Shown: positions 10,046-22,919 of the stretch, in pieces
How the letters are laid out: every line of letters begins with the position of its first letter
Numbering within the stretch: the first letter of the stretch is position 1
Origin: Rutidosis leptorrhynchoides
Lineage: Eukaryota > Streptophyta > Magnoliopsida > Asterales > Asteraceae
Assembly: GCF_046630445.1 (NCBI RefSeq)
Contig: NC_092333.1
Span: 716,216,001-716,280,000 of the forward strand
DNA length: 64,000 bases
Reading direction: 5' to 3'
Translations under genes and position numbers: made by a program
The notes under the pieces: model-generated
Databases searched by the model: none
Seen by the model: the letters and a program-made list of their open reading frames with translations, nothing else
Told to the model about the DNA's origin: nothing

Positions 10046-12786
10046 TGTCATAACCCGTCCTTAACCATAAGAACGCGTTAGATAACGTATGATTTCATTG
10101 CGAGGTATTGACCTCTATATGAGACATTTTTGAAAGAAAACTGCATATATTATACATTACAAACCATAACCATTATTTTTGTTACAAGCTTAAGACAATA
10201 AAAAGAAGATTAACGTTTAGCGATAATCTTCGACTTACAAACTTTACAAATGATGACAACAACACGGTTTCTAGCATATTTTACAATACAACATCTCGGA
10301 TATGCAGTTTTATTTTTGACACAAATATGCGTACGCAAGATCCTGGTTAGATCCAACATGATGCAGCGGAAGCTTTAGAAATCACCTGAGAATAGACATG
10401 TTTTAAAAAGGTCAACATAAAGTTGGTGAGATATAGGTTTAATGCCGGCAGCAATATATATATAGACCACAAGATTTTGTATATAAACAGTTTAATAAAA
10501 GTATTCTAAGTGGTTGAGCACTTGGTAACCATACTTAACATTTAATCACGTCGCATATTCCCTTTAATATGAAATCTTACTACACCGTACCAAGTGTAGT
10601 CACAAAACGAAGTACTGTGCAACCGTTGAATACTGGTCGTCCAGTCCGGTTGGGGTTGTCAGGCCCGATAGATCTATCAACAGGATTCGCGTTTACAATA
10701 CCGCTGTAAATATTAGTTACCAAGCTACAGGGAAGTATGCCAGTGGTACAACTCAACGTAGAACATATTTTTCAGTTACTTGTGTCCATATCGTAAAACA
10801 TAAAATACATGTATTCTCATCCCGAAATACTTAGAGTTTAAAAGTGGGACTATATACTCACTTTCGTCTTGAAGATATGTAATTTCGACTTGGTCTCCGA
10901 TTGATATCACGAACCTATCCATATATAGTTTATCAATATATTTCTATTTTAAACAATCGTCACATATATATACTTTTTATACTTTTAATAGTTTTAATAA
11001 TTTCTTAGTCCGTAGTTAGCAGTCCGATGTTAGTAATTCAATTTTAATGGTTCATTTTTAGGTGTTTAATAAACCCCCAATGAAATAAATAAAAACCCCC
11101 ATCGTATATGTATTGGTCGAGATTAATCTTGACCCATGGTACCGGTGTTGTCAAATGACGTGTTGCGTACATAAAGTACCGGTGTTGTCAAATGACGTGT
11201 TGCGTACAATCATGGGATCTTATGATTAATCTTCTCGTGTTGCTTACGGGTGATCCTGAACCATATGAAATTGAATTATGAGTACATATATATAAAATAT
11301 CATGTTATCTTATAAAGATGTGATTTTATGTAAATTTTTCCAATGAATCCCGAAGTCAATTAAGTCTTGGATAACCAATTTTGTTTCGGTCATAGTTTCT
11401 TCGTTACAAGTCCGTTTTCGTTGATTCAAATTGCCATCTTCTTGGATCGAGTTCTTCTTTAAGACTATGAACTGTAAATACCTTGGTTTGTATTCAAAAT
11501 CATACGGCATAAGTGAAAGTTTAGTGAAACATATGAAGTTAAACATTTTGTTACAACAAAATCATTTAATGACCATTTTTCCAAAAATACTTATACTTTG
11601 AAAAACCAAGTTTTACCTTGTTAAATTAACATATAAATAAGTTATGTTACATGTCTTGAAGTATTTTAAAAGTTAAGTTAGAAGGATCTATTTAGTTTGC
11701 AAACAAGTTTGAAAACATTCAAACTATGTTCTTGTTGTTAAACTTTTGTACCACAAAATAAGATAGCTATATATATATGAATTGAATAAGGTTATGAACA
11801 TAAATTCTACCTCAAGTTCCTTGGATAAGTTTGCTGTAAAAGAGGAGTAAGAAGCTAGAACAAAAAGGGTGATAGAAGTGGATGAAAGATTGGAAGTAAG
11901 TTGGTGTTCTTGGAGGGTTTTCTTGAAGTGTTTTTGTATGGTTTTCTTATGGTGTTTTAGTATGGTTTTTGAAGCTAGATCTTCTTGGAAACTTTGCTGA
12001 ATTGATTAAGGGTTTTAAGGGTTGTGAAAGAGTGTGTGTTTAACTAAAAATGAGGTTAGAAAATGAACTAGAAATGGTGATACTTATAACCTAAAAAAAA
12101 TGTGTATCATGTAATACATGATAAGATTTTTAGTTTGTAATTTTGTTAATTAGTCAAGTAATCATCCAAAAGTAATTACCTAGCTCTAAGGGCATGAATA
12201 ATGGCTGGTTAGGTGGTGATTTTGATGTGTATTTACTATTAGTAAATACGTATAGGAGCTAGGTATGATACGAGTACAAATACTCTAAATATACGTATAG
12301 AAATTTTGTGAAAAATGGAATGAGGATTCAAATATAGCTATCTTTTGGGAATACACTTATATGATTTTATGTATTTAAGTTCTTAAAAGTGATTAAATAC
12401 ATTACTTATACAATATATGTATAAACATTATAGTCTTAAGTATTTAAGTCAAATAACGTTACGTATTGTTATCGTTTTGAAAACTTAAGTTAGTAGTTTC
12501 AAAATACACATATAACTTGTTGTTATTAATACAAAATGAGATATTAAAACATTCATTAATCATGTTAAATATGTATATATACATATATATACACAAACGT
12601 ATAATTATCATATATTGTATAGTTCGTGATATCATTGGTCAAACTAGACGGTCAAACGTTGTGTAAAATTCTTTTCGGAAATATAAATCTCGACAATTTG
12701 GATTGCTTATCATGTTGGCAAGGTTTAATTTATGTAAATATTAATCTTATAAGTATAGAATGATCGAAAAAGTGCGGGTCGTTACA
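10046..12786 (-). repeat. 3' LTR of element C (2741 bp)
   Basis: TG...CA ends; the sense start is TGTAACGACCCGC at 12786. It contains a tandem 32-bp repeat at 11140-11171 and 11177-11208 (period 37) with a TGACGTGT core. Frames inside it are short and unsupported. Confidence 0.93.
11140..11208 (-). promoter_or_regulatory. Tandem ACGT-core repeat in LTR C (possible U3 enhancer)
   Basis: Two identical 32-bp units at a 37-bp period, each with CACGTCA on the sense strand, a bZIP-type ACGT core. The same pair occurs in C's other LTR (about 19378-19446) and in both D LTRs (about 48121-48189 and 56551-56619). An enhancer role is inferred from repetition and motif only. Confidence 0.45.
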
Positions 12787-12822
12787 TTACCTCCCCGTTA
12801 AATAAATTTCGTCCCGAAATTT
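12787..12822 (-). other. Polypurine-tract region and hairpin of element C
   Basis: On the sense strand the inverted repeat AAATTTCG-GGA-CGAAATTT (12822-12804) is followed by TTAACGGGGAGGTAA next to the 3' LTR. Two bases differ from the TTAACGGGTAGGTAC version in B and D. Confidence 0.75.
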
Positions 12823-12833
12823 TAAAATTGTAC

Positions 12834-15800
12834 CTATTTTGCGTCATCGAGAAACAAGTGTGGATACTTTTGCTTCATCTGATCCTCTCGTTCCCAAGTA
12901 AACTCGGGACCTCTTCTAGCATTCCAACGAACCTTAACAATCGGTATATTGCTCTGTTTGAGCTGTTTAACTTCACGGTCCATGATTTCAATTGGTTCTT
13001 CGACGAATTGTAGTTTCTCGTCGACATGGATTTCTTCAAGAGGAATGGGGAGGTCTTCCTTTGCAAGACACTTCTTAAGGTTTGAGACGTGAAAGGTATT
13101 ATGTACTCCGGCGAGTTGTTGCGGTAACTCGAGTCGATAAGCTACCGGTCCAATGCGTTCGATGATCTTGAACGGACCTACGTACCTTGGGTTCAGTTTA
13201 CCCCTTTTGCCGAAACGTATCACACCTTTCCAAGGTGACACCTTTAGCATAACCATGTCCCCGACCTGAAACTCTAATGGTTTCCTTCGGACATCGGCGT
13301 AACTCTTTTGGCGACTACGGGCTGTTTTCAATCTCTCCTTGATTTGTACTATCTTCTCGGTTGTTTCGTGTATGATCTCGGGACCAGTTAAATGTCGATC
13401 TCCTACTTCATTCCAACAGATAGGAGATCTACACTTCCTTCCGTACAATGCTTCGAATGGCGCAGCTCCAATGCTCGCATGATAACTATTATTATACGAG
13501 AATTCTGCTAACGGTAGATATTTATCCCATCCGTTTCCAAAATCGATCACACATGCCCTGAGCATGTCTTCGAGAGTCTGAATCGTTCTCTCACTCTGCC
13601 CGTCGGTCTGCGGATGATATGCGGTACTCATATCCAAACGAGTTCCTAGTGCCTCCTGTAGTGATTGCCAAAACTTTGAGGTAAATCTACTATCACGATC
13701 GGATATAATGGAAATAGGTATTCCATGCCTTGAAACAACTTCCTTTATATACAATCGTAATAGTTTCTCCATTCTATCTGTTTCCTTTATAGGCAAGAAA
13801 TGTGCAGACTTGGTGAGACGATCAACAATCACCCAAATGGTGTCGTATCCCCAGGCAGTCTTTGGTAACTTTGTGATGAAATCCATGGTAATACCATCCC
13901 ATTTCCATTCTGGGATTTATGGTTGTTGAAGTAACCCTGACGGCTTCTGGTGTTCTGCTTTGACCTTAGAACAAGTTAAACATTCCCCAACATATGTTGC
14001 AACGTCGGTCTTTAAGTTAGGCCACCAATAACGTATCTTAAGATCTTGATACATCTTTCCAACTCCAGGATGTATCGAGTATCTTGTCTTATGTGCCTCG
14101 TTCAATATCAACTTCCTTAATCCACCCAACTTCGGTACCCAAATACGATTTGCAAAATATCTAATTCCGTCTTCCCGTATAACGAGTTGCTTCTCATACT
14201 TCTTCATTATTTCATTCTTTATGTTTTCTTTACTGAGTGCTTCTTGTTGAACTTCTTTGATTTGTGAGTTGAGATTCATGCGAATTTTTATATTCATTGC
14301 TCGAACTCGAATTGGTTCTCGTTCCTTTCTTCTTAAAGCATCGGCCACCACGTTCGCCTTTCCGGGATGATAACGAATTTCACAATCATAGTCGTTTATT
14401 AACTCGACCCACCTACGTTGCCTCATGTTCAATTGTTTCTGATCAAAAATATGTTGAAGGCTTTTATGATCAGTAAACACAGTGAATTTAACCCCATACA
14501 AGTAGTGTCTCCACATCTTCAATGCAAACACGACTGCTCCCAGTTCTAGATCATGCGTCGTATAATTCCGCTCGTGAATCTTCAATTGTCGGGATGCAAA
14601 TGCAATAACTTTCTTCCGTTGCATAAGAACACAACCAAAACCTTGTCGCGAAGCGTCACAATATATTTCAAAATCATCGTTCCCTTCAGGTAACGATAAA
14701 ATAGGCGCCGTAGTTAACTTCTTCTTCAGTAATTGAAATGCGTTCTCCTGCTCCGAGGTCCATTCATATTTCTTCCCTTTTTGCGTTAACGCTGTCAACG
14801 GCTTAGCTATTCGGGAAAAATCTTGAATAAACCTTCTATAATAACCGGCTAAACCCAAAAATTGACGTATCTGCGTTGGTGTTTTAGGAGTCTCCCATTT
14901 TTCAATGGCTTCAATTTTTGCTGGATCAACCTGAATTCCTTTGCTACTAACAACGTGGCCAAGAAATTGCACTTCTTTCAACCAGAAAGCACACTTAGAA
15001 AATTTAGCATAAAGTTGTTCTTTTCTCAACAACTCCAGTATCAACCTTAAATGCTCTTCATGCTCTTGCTCACTCTTGGAATAGATAAGAATATCATCAA
15101 TGAAAACGATAACAAACTTATCTAAATACGGACTACAAACTCGATTCATGAGGTCCATGAATACAGCTGGCGCATTCGTCAATCCAAACGGCATAACCAA
15201 AAATTCATAATGACCATAACGTGTCCGAAAAGCAGTTTTCGGAATGTCCTCTTCTTTGACGCGTAGTTGATGATAGCCCGATCTTAAGTCGATTTTTGAA
15301 TAAACACATGATCCTTGCAATTGATCAAATAAGTCATCAATTCTCGGTAGTGGATACCGATTCTTGATAGTTAACTTATTTAATTCACGATAGTCTATAC
15401 ACATCCTAAAAGATCCATCTTTCTTCTTAACAAACAAAATTGGAGCTCCCCACGGTGAAGTACTTGGTCGTATGAATCCACGGTCCAGTAATTCTTTTAA
15501 CTGACTTTGAAGTTCTTTTAACTCGGACGGTGCAAGTCTATATGGAGCACGAGCCACTGGTGCAGCTCCTGGTACTAAATCTATTTGAAATTCTACCGAT
15601 CTAAATGGAGGTAATCCCGGCAACTCTTCCGGAAATACTTCAGGAAAATCTCTTGCCACAGGCACGTCATTGATGCACTTCTCTTGTTCTTTCTTTTCGA
15701 CTTTATTAACATGTGCTAAGATAGCATAGCACCCTTTCTTCAAGCACTTTTGAGCTTTCAAATAACTAATGAGTTTTAGCTTTGAGTTATCCTTCTCTCC

Positions 15801-17258
15801 ATAAATCATCACTGGCATTTTATCCTTACCAGGAATACGAATTGCCTTCTTGGCACAAACAACTTCCGCTCCTATTTTGGACATCCAGTCCATGCCGACT
15901 ATTACATCAAAACCTCCCAATTCTACGGGTATTAAGTCGATTTTAAACGTTTCTCCGGCTAGATTTATTTCACAATCACAACAAATTTTATCGGCTTTAA
16001 TTAGTTTACCATTAGCTAACTCAATCATGTACTTAGCATCTAGAGGTAATGATGAACAATTCAATTTAGTGTAAAAATTTATACACACGTAACTTCTATC
16101 GGCGCCAGTATCAAATAAAATAGATGCTGATAAGTTATTAATGGTAAACGTACCCGTAACAAGCTCCGGGTCTTCTCGTGCCTCTCTAGCATTAATAACA
16201 AACGCTCTTCCACGTGCAGGTCCGCCATTCTGATTCGGGCACTGGCTCTTATAGTGACCTTGTTTTCCACACCCAAAACAAGTAATGTTAGCCAAAGCAG
16301 TTCTATTTGCGTTGGTGGCAGGAGTCTTGTTACCATTTGCATTTGTAACGAGAGCCTTACAATCTTCAGCAAGATGTCCCTGTCTATTGCATTTAGTGCA
16401 CAACACACTATAGTAACCAAAATGATGTTTGTGACAACGGTTGCATAAAGGACTTTGTCCTTTGTAACCAAAGCCTGAACCGCTACCCGCACCTTTCGGG
16501 GTTTCTGGTTTCTTAAAAGATTGCTGTTGGTAACCTCGATCATAATTTCCGTTCCACTTCCTTTTGTTACTCGATACCTTCACCTCAGTAGTGAATGCTT
16601 TCTTATCCAGAATGACCTGATCCATTAACTCGTTTGCCATGGTTATAGCTTCATGAATTGTCTTAGGTTTCGATGCTGTAACATTTGCCTTGACCTTTTT
16701 GGGCAAACCACCTTTGTACATTTCAATCTTTCGTGCTTCGGTTGGAACCAATTCAGGACATAGTAAAACCAATTCCATGAATCGCTGATTGTAGTTGGTG
16801 ATTTCAGTACCAACCACCTTCAAACTTCGTAACTCATCTTCTAACTTAATAACCTCATTCCTTGGACAATACTCGGTGATTATCATTGCTTTGAATTCTT
16901 CCCATGGAGTATCATAAGCTACATCTCCTCCTACCGCCTTCACATAATTCTTCCACCATGTGAGTGCACTATCTTGTAAAGTGCACGATGCAAACTTGGT
17001 CATGTCTTTTTCATCACAACCACTGATTTTAAACACCGTCTCCATCTTTTCTATCCATCGGGTTAAACCGATCGGTCCTTCCGTTCCACTGAATGATGAT
17101 GGCTTGCAAGCTTGAAACGTCTTGTAGGAGCATCCTACAAGAGGATTTGGATTAACTACAGCAGCTCTTGCAGCCTCAACCCATAACATTCTGTCGTTCA
17201 CTCGCTGGTTGATGAGTTCCTCGAGTTCTTGTTCCGTCATTCGATTCAATCGCGCCAT
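12834..17258 (-). pseudogene. Gag-pol polyprotein of element C, split by one stop codon
   Basis: One frame from ATG 17258 to the stop at 12834 encodes Gag, zinc knuckles ([28 protein letters not shown]), aspartic protease ([10 protein letters not shown]) and RT ([17 protein letters not shown]). RNase H ([10 protein letters not shown]), the HHCC zinc finger and DDE core of integrase, and a chromodomain-like C-terminus ([18 protein letters not shown]) follow. A TAA at 13917-13919, where D has a Glu codon, separates the integrase zinc finger from its catalytic core. The frame stays open on both sides, so this is the only disabling change I see. Without read-through, protease, RT and RNase H could be made but not integrase. 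Confidence 0.93.
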
Positions 17259-17406
17259 TTCCTAATGAAAGAAAATAATTATTCACATGGATTATTATAG
17301 ATGTAGTGTGTATTTATAGTACATTATAGCTTATTAATAATATGAACTAGGTATTATTATAAAAGCCTTTTCTTCTTATTAGCGTTTTATAATTATATCT
17401 TGGGTA

Positions 17407-17421
17407 GTACCTACCCGTTAA
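17407..17421 (-). other. Second copy of the PPT motif upstream of gag in element C
   Basis: The minus strand carries TTAACGGGTAGGTAC about 150 bp upstream of the gag start, between the acidic ORF and gag. D has the identical motif in the same place. Confidence 0.55.
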
Positions 17422-17617
17422 TGTTCATACTTAATAGCTTAGTACAGAATCAATTACTACAATCTAAATAATACTTAACCATGGAAAATTATTGCATTTC
17501 ATACTTCAATATTTTACATATGCTTATCTTACATCGAACATTAAGCAAACCACACTATTAATATTATACAAAACATTATTCGGTTCCATGGTTTGACACA
17601 GCAGCGCATCGTTTGAT

Positions 17618-18088
17618 CTATTTTCTAGGACGTTTAGACACAAAGATTTGCTTAACGCTTATCCTAACTGTCTGCCTATATTTTGGCTGTGGGACTGAAG
17701 AACTGGATGCCGGGACAGAACGAATAGGAATAGCGGGGATAGGGGTGGTAGTGTTGAGTGGAATTGGTGCCACGTCATTCTCACTAAGTTCGGGATTTGA
17801 ATTTTCTAATTCATTCGCTTTTCGTTTCTTTCCTTGATCGAATTTTTCTTTCGTAATTTCTAGTATTTCTTCCTCGGGTTCACTTTCTTCTTCGGGTTCA
17901 CTTTCCTCTTCGGGTTCACTTTCTTCCTCGGGTTCACTTTCTGATATTTCTATAGTTGGTTCATCCGGAAATTGTGAGTCTTCCCCAAAAATACCACTTT
18001 CGTCATCGGATATGTTAATGACTGAAACACAATCTGAAGATTCTGATTCGGAGTCGCTGAATGTGATAATAAGTTTCGAGCCCGACAT
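17618..18088 (-). CDS. Acidic accessory ORF of element C, upstream of gag
   Basis: A 156-residue ORF starting MSGSKLIITFSDSE, 175 bp after the PBS and on the sense strand. It has four tandem SEPEEE units (about residues 52-76), then a mixed-charge region, a Pro/Thr/Ala/Ser-rich stretch and a basic end (VSKRPRK). D encodes a close relative. No known family is recognised. Both copies are open at full length, unlike the gag-pol frames, which supports coding. A disordered acidic protein with a basic tail might bind histones or import factors; that is only a guess. Confidence 0.7.
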   Translation of the reverse strand: MSGSKLIITFSDSESESSDCVSVINISDDESGIFGEDSQFPDEPTIEISESEPEEESEPEEESEPEEESEPEEEILEITKEKFDQGKKRKANELENSNPELSENDVAPIPLNTTTPIPAIPIRSVPASSSSVPQPKYRQTVRISVKQIFVSKRPRK

Positions 18089-18262
18089 CTAACACATAAC
18101 AACTAACCCATTAGTACTTACATAATATTTACATATAAATTTTTAACCAACAGTGATAAGCAATGGTTTTTAAAAAAATCAGACCCGGTCAAAGTCCAGA
18201 CTTTACTAATGTATCCTAACGACTTCTCGGTTAGACACACTAATGCAAACCTGGTTCGCTAA

Positions 18263-18281
18263 GACCAACGCTCTGATACCA
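18263..18281 (-). other. Primer-binding site of element C
   Basis: The minus strand reads TGGTATCAGAGCGTTGGTC two bases after the LTR end; initiator tRNA-Met type. Confidence 0.9.
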
Positions 18282-18283
18282 CA

Positions 18284-21024
18284 TGTCATAACCCGTCCTT
18301 AACCATAAGAACGCGTTAGATAACGTATGATTTCATTGCGAGGTATTGACCTCTATATGAGACATTTTTGAAAGAAAACTGCATATATTATACATTACAA
18401 ACCATAACCATTATTTTTGTTACAAGCTTAAGACAATAAAAAGAAGATTAACGTTTAGCGATAATCTTCGACTTACAAACTTTACAAATGATGACAACAA
18501 CACGGTTTCTAGCATATTTTACAATACAACATCTCGGATATGCAGTTTTATTTTTGACACAAACATGCGTACGCAAGATCCTGGTTAGATCCAACATGAT
18601 GCAGCGGAAGCTTTAGAAATCACCTGAGAATAGACATGTTTTAAAAAGGTCAACATAAAGTTGGTGAGATATAGGTTTAATGCCGGCAGCAATATATATA
18701 TAGACCACAAGATTTTGTATATAAACAGTTTAATAAAAGTATTCTAAGTGGTTGAGCACTTGGTAACCATACTTAACATTTAATCACGTCGCATATTCCC
18801 TTTAATATGAAATCTTACTACACCGTACCAAGTGTAGTCACAAAACGAAGTACTGTGCAACCGTTGAATACTGGTCGTCCAGTCCGGTTGGGGTTGTCAG
18901 GCCCGATAGATCTATCAACAGGATTCGCGTTTACAATACCGCTGTAAATATTAGTTACCAAGCTACAGGGAAGTATGCCAGTGGTACAACTCAACGTAGA
19001 ACATATTTTTCAGTTACTTGTGTCCATATCGTAAAACATAAAATACATGTATTCTCATCCCGAAATACTTAGAGTTTAAAAGTGGGACTATATACTCACT
19101 TTCGTCTTGAAGATATGTAATTTCGACTTGGTCTCCGATTGATATCACGAACCTATCCATATATAGTTTATCAATATATTTCTATTTTAAACAATCGTCA
19201 CATATATATACTTTTTATACTTTTAATAGTTTTAATAATTTCTTAGTCCGTAGTTAGCAGTCCGATGTTAGTAATTCAATTTTAATGGTTCATTTTTAGG
19301 TGTTTAATAAACCCCCAATGAAATAAATAAAAACCCCCATCGTATATGTATTGGTCGAGATTAATCTTGACCCATGGTACCGGTGTTGTCAAATGACGTG
19401 TTGCGTACATAAAGTACCGGTGTTGTCAAATGACGTGTTGCGTACAATCATGGGATCTTATGATTAATCTTCTCGTGTTGCTTACGGGTGATCCTGAACC
19501 ATATGAAATTGAATTATGAGTACATATATATAAAATATCATGTTATCTTATAAAGATGTGATTTTATGTAAATTTTTCCAATGAATCCCGAAGTCAATTA
19601 AGTCTTGGATAACCAATTTTGTTTCGGTCATAGTTTCTTCGTTACAAGTCCGTTTTCGTTGATTCAAATTGCCATCTTCTTGGATCGAGTTCTTCTTTAA
19701 GACTATGAACTGTAAATACCTTGGTTTGTATTCAAAATCATACGGCATAAGTGAAAGTTTAGTGAAACATATGAAGTTAAACATTTTGTTACAACAAAAT
19801 CATTTAATGACCATTTTTCCAAAAATACTTATACTTTGAAAAACCAAGTTTTACCTTGTTAAATTAACATATAAATAAGTTATGTTACATGTCTTGAAGT
19901 ATTTTAAAAGTTAAGTTAGAAGGATCTATTTAGTTTGCAAACAAGTTTGAAAACATTCAAACTATGTTCTTGTTGTTAAACTTTTGTACCACAAAATAAG
20001 ATAGCTATATATATATGAATTGAATAAGGTTATGAACATAAATTCTACCTCAAGTTCCTTGGATAAGTTTGCTGTAAAAGAGGAGTAAGAAGCTAGAACA
20101 AAAAGGGTGATAGAAGTGGATGAAAGATTGGAAGTAAGTTGGTGTTCTTGGAGGGTTTTCTTGAAGTGTTTTTGTATGGTTTTCTTATGGTGTTTTAGTA
20201 TGGTTTTTGAAGCTAGATCTTCTTGGAAACTTTGCTGAATTGATTAAGGGTTTTAAGGGTTGTGAAAGAGTGTGTGTTTAACTAAAAATGAGGTTAGAAA
20301 ATGAACTAGAAATGGTGATACTTATAACCTAAAAAAAATGTGTATCATGTAATACATGATAAGATTTTTAGTTTGTAATTTTGTTAATTAGTCAAGTAAT
20401 CATCCAAAAGTAATTACCTAGCTCTAAGGGCATGAATAATGGCTGGTTAGGTGGTGATTTTGATGTGTATTTACTATTAGTAAATACGTATAGGAGCTAG
20501 GTATGATACGAGTACAAATACTCTAAATATACGTATAGAAATTTTGTGAAAAATGGAATGAGGATTCAAATATAGCTATCTTTTGGGAATACACTTATAT
20601 GATTTTATGTATTTAAGTTCTTAAAAGTGATTAAATACATTACTTATACAATATATGTATAAACATTATAGTCTTAAGTATTTAAGTCAAATAACGTTAC
20701 GTATTGTTATCGTTTTGAAAACTTAAGTTAGTAGTTTCAAAATACACATATAACTTGTTGTTATTAATACAAAATGAGATATTAAAACATTCATTAATCA
20801 TGTTAAATATGTATATATACATATATATACACAAACGTATAATTATCATATATTGTATAGTTCGTGATATCATTGGTCAAACTAGACGGTCAAACGTTAT
20901 GTAAAATTCTTTTCGGAAATATAAATCTCGACAATTTGGATTGCTTATCATGTTGGCAAGGTTTAATTTATGTAAATATTAATCTTATAAGTATAGAATG
21001 ATCGAAAAAGTGCGGGTCGTTACA
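18284..21024 (-). repeat. 5' LTR of element C (2741 bp)
   Basis: Same length as the 3' LTR and almost identical to it. It ends with TTATGACA before the PBS. The tandem ACGT-core repeat lies near 19378-19446. Confidence 0.93.
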
Positions 21025-21957
21025 CATATGTTGGTCAATAAATGTCTATCAAACTAGGTCTGGTCATAGTGTATCACAATCCTAATGCTCGAGATCGATA
21101 TACAATAGTTATCAAAAGTTATTTCAAAAAGTAAATCTGAATCAATACAATAGTTGAATGATCATGGCAATCGAACCATTTTTAACATTTCACATAGTTT
21201 CCCAATTCTTGTAAAATTAAACTATAGTTTTTATAAGACTTTAAAATATGATAAAACAATCAATTTTGACAATTGTTCATCAAAACAAGACGTGCCTTAT
21301 ATAATGATTCATTTACTCGGCTAGTAGTATTCAAAAATCTAATTTATCAATCTCATAAACATGTTGTTTAAATCTTAATTGCAGAGTCAAAAGCAATTCC
21401 AATTAACGTCAATCATAATTCAGTTGATCATATCTTTTAATTCATTCATCGAAATTACGCGATTTCTAAATGAAAAGTTATTGATTTTTCGCCAGCTTTC
21501 CAAAAACATGCATATCATATACCTTTTATTAGTTATATATATATTTAATTCGTGATTCATCATAAACTATTTAACGACAAGATTTAGCATACAAGCATGC
21601 ATAAACATATATACTCGAGCACTAGACATGTATGAACTATTAATATATAAAAGATAAGATATGAATGCTTACGTATCAATATTGTGATTCAATATTGCAG
21701 GAAAGTACGTAGACGCAACGGAGATGATAAACACTAAGTTTGACTTTACGAGCATACCCTCGAACCATACCCATAACTTCCATAGCTATAACCCATAATT
21801 TCCTTATCTATAACCCATAATTTCCTTATCTCTGCCCCGCTCGTAAAACCCGTTTTTAAAAGTGACACGCTCATAACCTCGTCGTAGTATTTTATGTATA
21901 AATGGTAAAAATACTAATAATGATAATAAGATTAATAATAATATTAATCTTTAATAC

Positions 21958-22042
<85 letters not shown>
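21958..22042. repeat. (TAA)n microsatellite in B 5' LTR
   Basis: About 28 trinucleotide units without interruption. Confidence 0.95.
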
Positions 22043-22043
<1 letters not shown>

Positions 22044-22131
22044 TAATATATATGTGTGTATCGAGAGATAGATAGATAATTACACTGGAACCAGAAGTCG
22101 AGCTTTTATAGTATGTCACCTGATTTCTCTG

Positions 22132-22183
22132 TCCATGCGATCACATGGCTGTAGAGGGTTAATCCCATGCGATCGCATGGGAT
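22132..22183. repeat. Pair of CCATGCGATCGCATGG palindromes in B 5' LTR
   Basis: 22162-22183 is a perfect 22-bp palindrome centred on GCGATCGC. 22133-22148 is a second copy, CCATGCGATCACATGG, one base off perfect by a G-to-A change at a CpG. They stand out in an AT-rich LTR. Confidence 0.85.
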
Positions 22184-22644
22184 GCTTTTCCAGCCCATAC
22201 TTGTTTGTTTACTAGCTTGTCGACATATTTAAGTATAATATATATAATATATATAATTTATATAATTATTTATATATTATATTATATTTACGTGCATAGT
22301 TAACTTGTAACTTTTGTTCCGATAAGTCGTACGTTGTCACTTGACTTATGTCCCAGTTCCGGTTTTTCGAACGTCCTTTCGTATACTGAGAAAACTTGTA
22401 CTTTACGTTTCGTGACTCGTACCTTTGTCAAAATATAGATTTAAATTATCCATAAATTATACCACTTGAAAAATAATTTATATGAGTGTTTTGGTCATTT
22501 ACTTCTATAAATCATCGTCTCGTTATTTATTAATATATATTTAATAATATTATTTTAAATCAAATTGTTTTAAGATTAAGTTAATATTTTATTTTATCAC
22601 CTTGTAAAATATATATATACATTTTCATTTTGAAATAGTGTTTT

Positions 22645-22750
22645 ACTGTAGCAAAGTTAATGTAGCAAAGTTTTTTACTGTAGCAAATAGTGATTTTCGA
22701 AAACACTGTAGCATTTTGGGTACTGTAGCAATTCAAAAATACTGTAGCAA
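22645..22750. repeat. Cluster of six TGTAGCA repeats in B 5' LTR
   Basis: Six copies of TGTAGCA, five of them as ACTGTAGCA, occur within about 105 bp with variable 10-25 bp spacing. Confidence 0.85.
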
Positions 22751-22851
22751 ATTAGTGTTTTACTTGTTCATCTTAAACGTTTTAGTTCACTTATCTAAAT
22801 ATCAATCGAATTAATAATCGAATGTTACTATCGTTTACTAAATAACTTGAA

Positions 22852-22854
<3 letters not shown>

Positions 22855-22914
<60 letters not shown>
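22855..22914. repeat. (AT)30 microsatellite in B 5' LTR
   Basis: An AT run at the position homologous to the (AT)54 run in B's 3' LTR. Confidence 0.95.

Positions 22915-22919
<5 letters not shown>

Larger units (their letters stand above)
10046..21024 (-). mobile_element. Element C: complete Ty3/gypsy chromovirus-type retrotransposon (10,979 bp)
   Basis: Flanked by the 5-bp duplication CATAT. Two LTRs of 2741 bp each differ at only two positions that I can find (near 10330/18565 and 12660/20899), so the insertion is very recent. Sense order on the minus strand is 5' LTR, PBS, acidic ORF, gag-pol, PPT, 3' LTR. Pol order is protease, RT, RNase H, integrase, with a chromodomain-like end, typical of plant chromoviruses (probably the Tekay/Del group). 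One premature stop splits the polyprotein. It lies inside the 5' LTR of B. Confidence 0.93.

Noticed and set aside
11310..19784. Identical 78-residue ORFs at 11310-11546 and 19548-19784
   Set aside because: They are the same LTR sequence in the two LTRs of C, so identity reflects recent insertion and not coding constraint.
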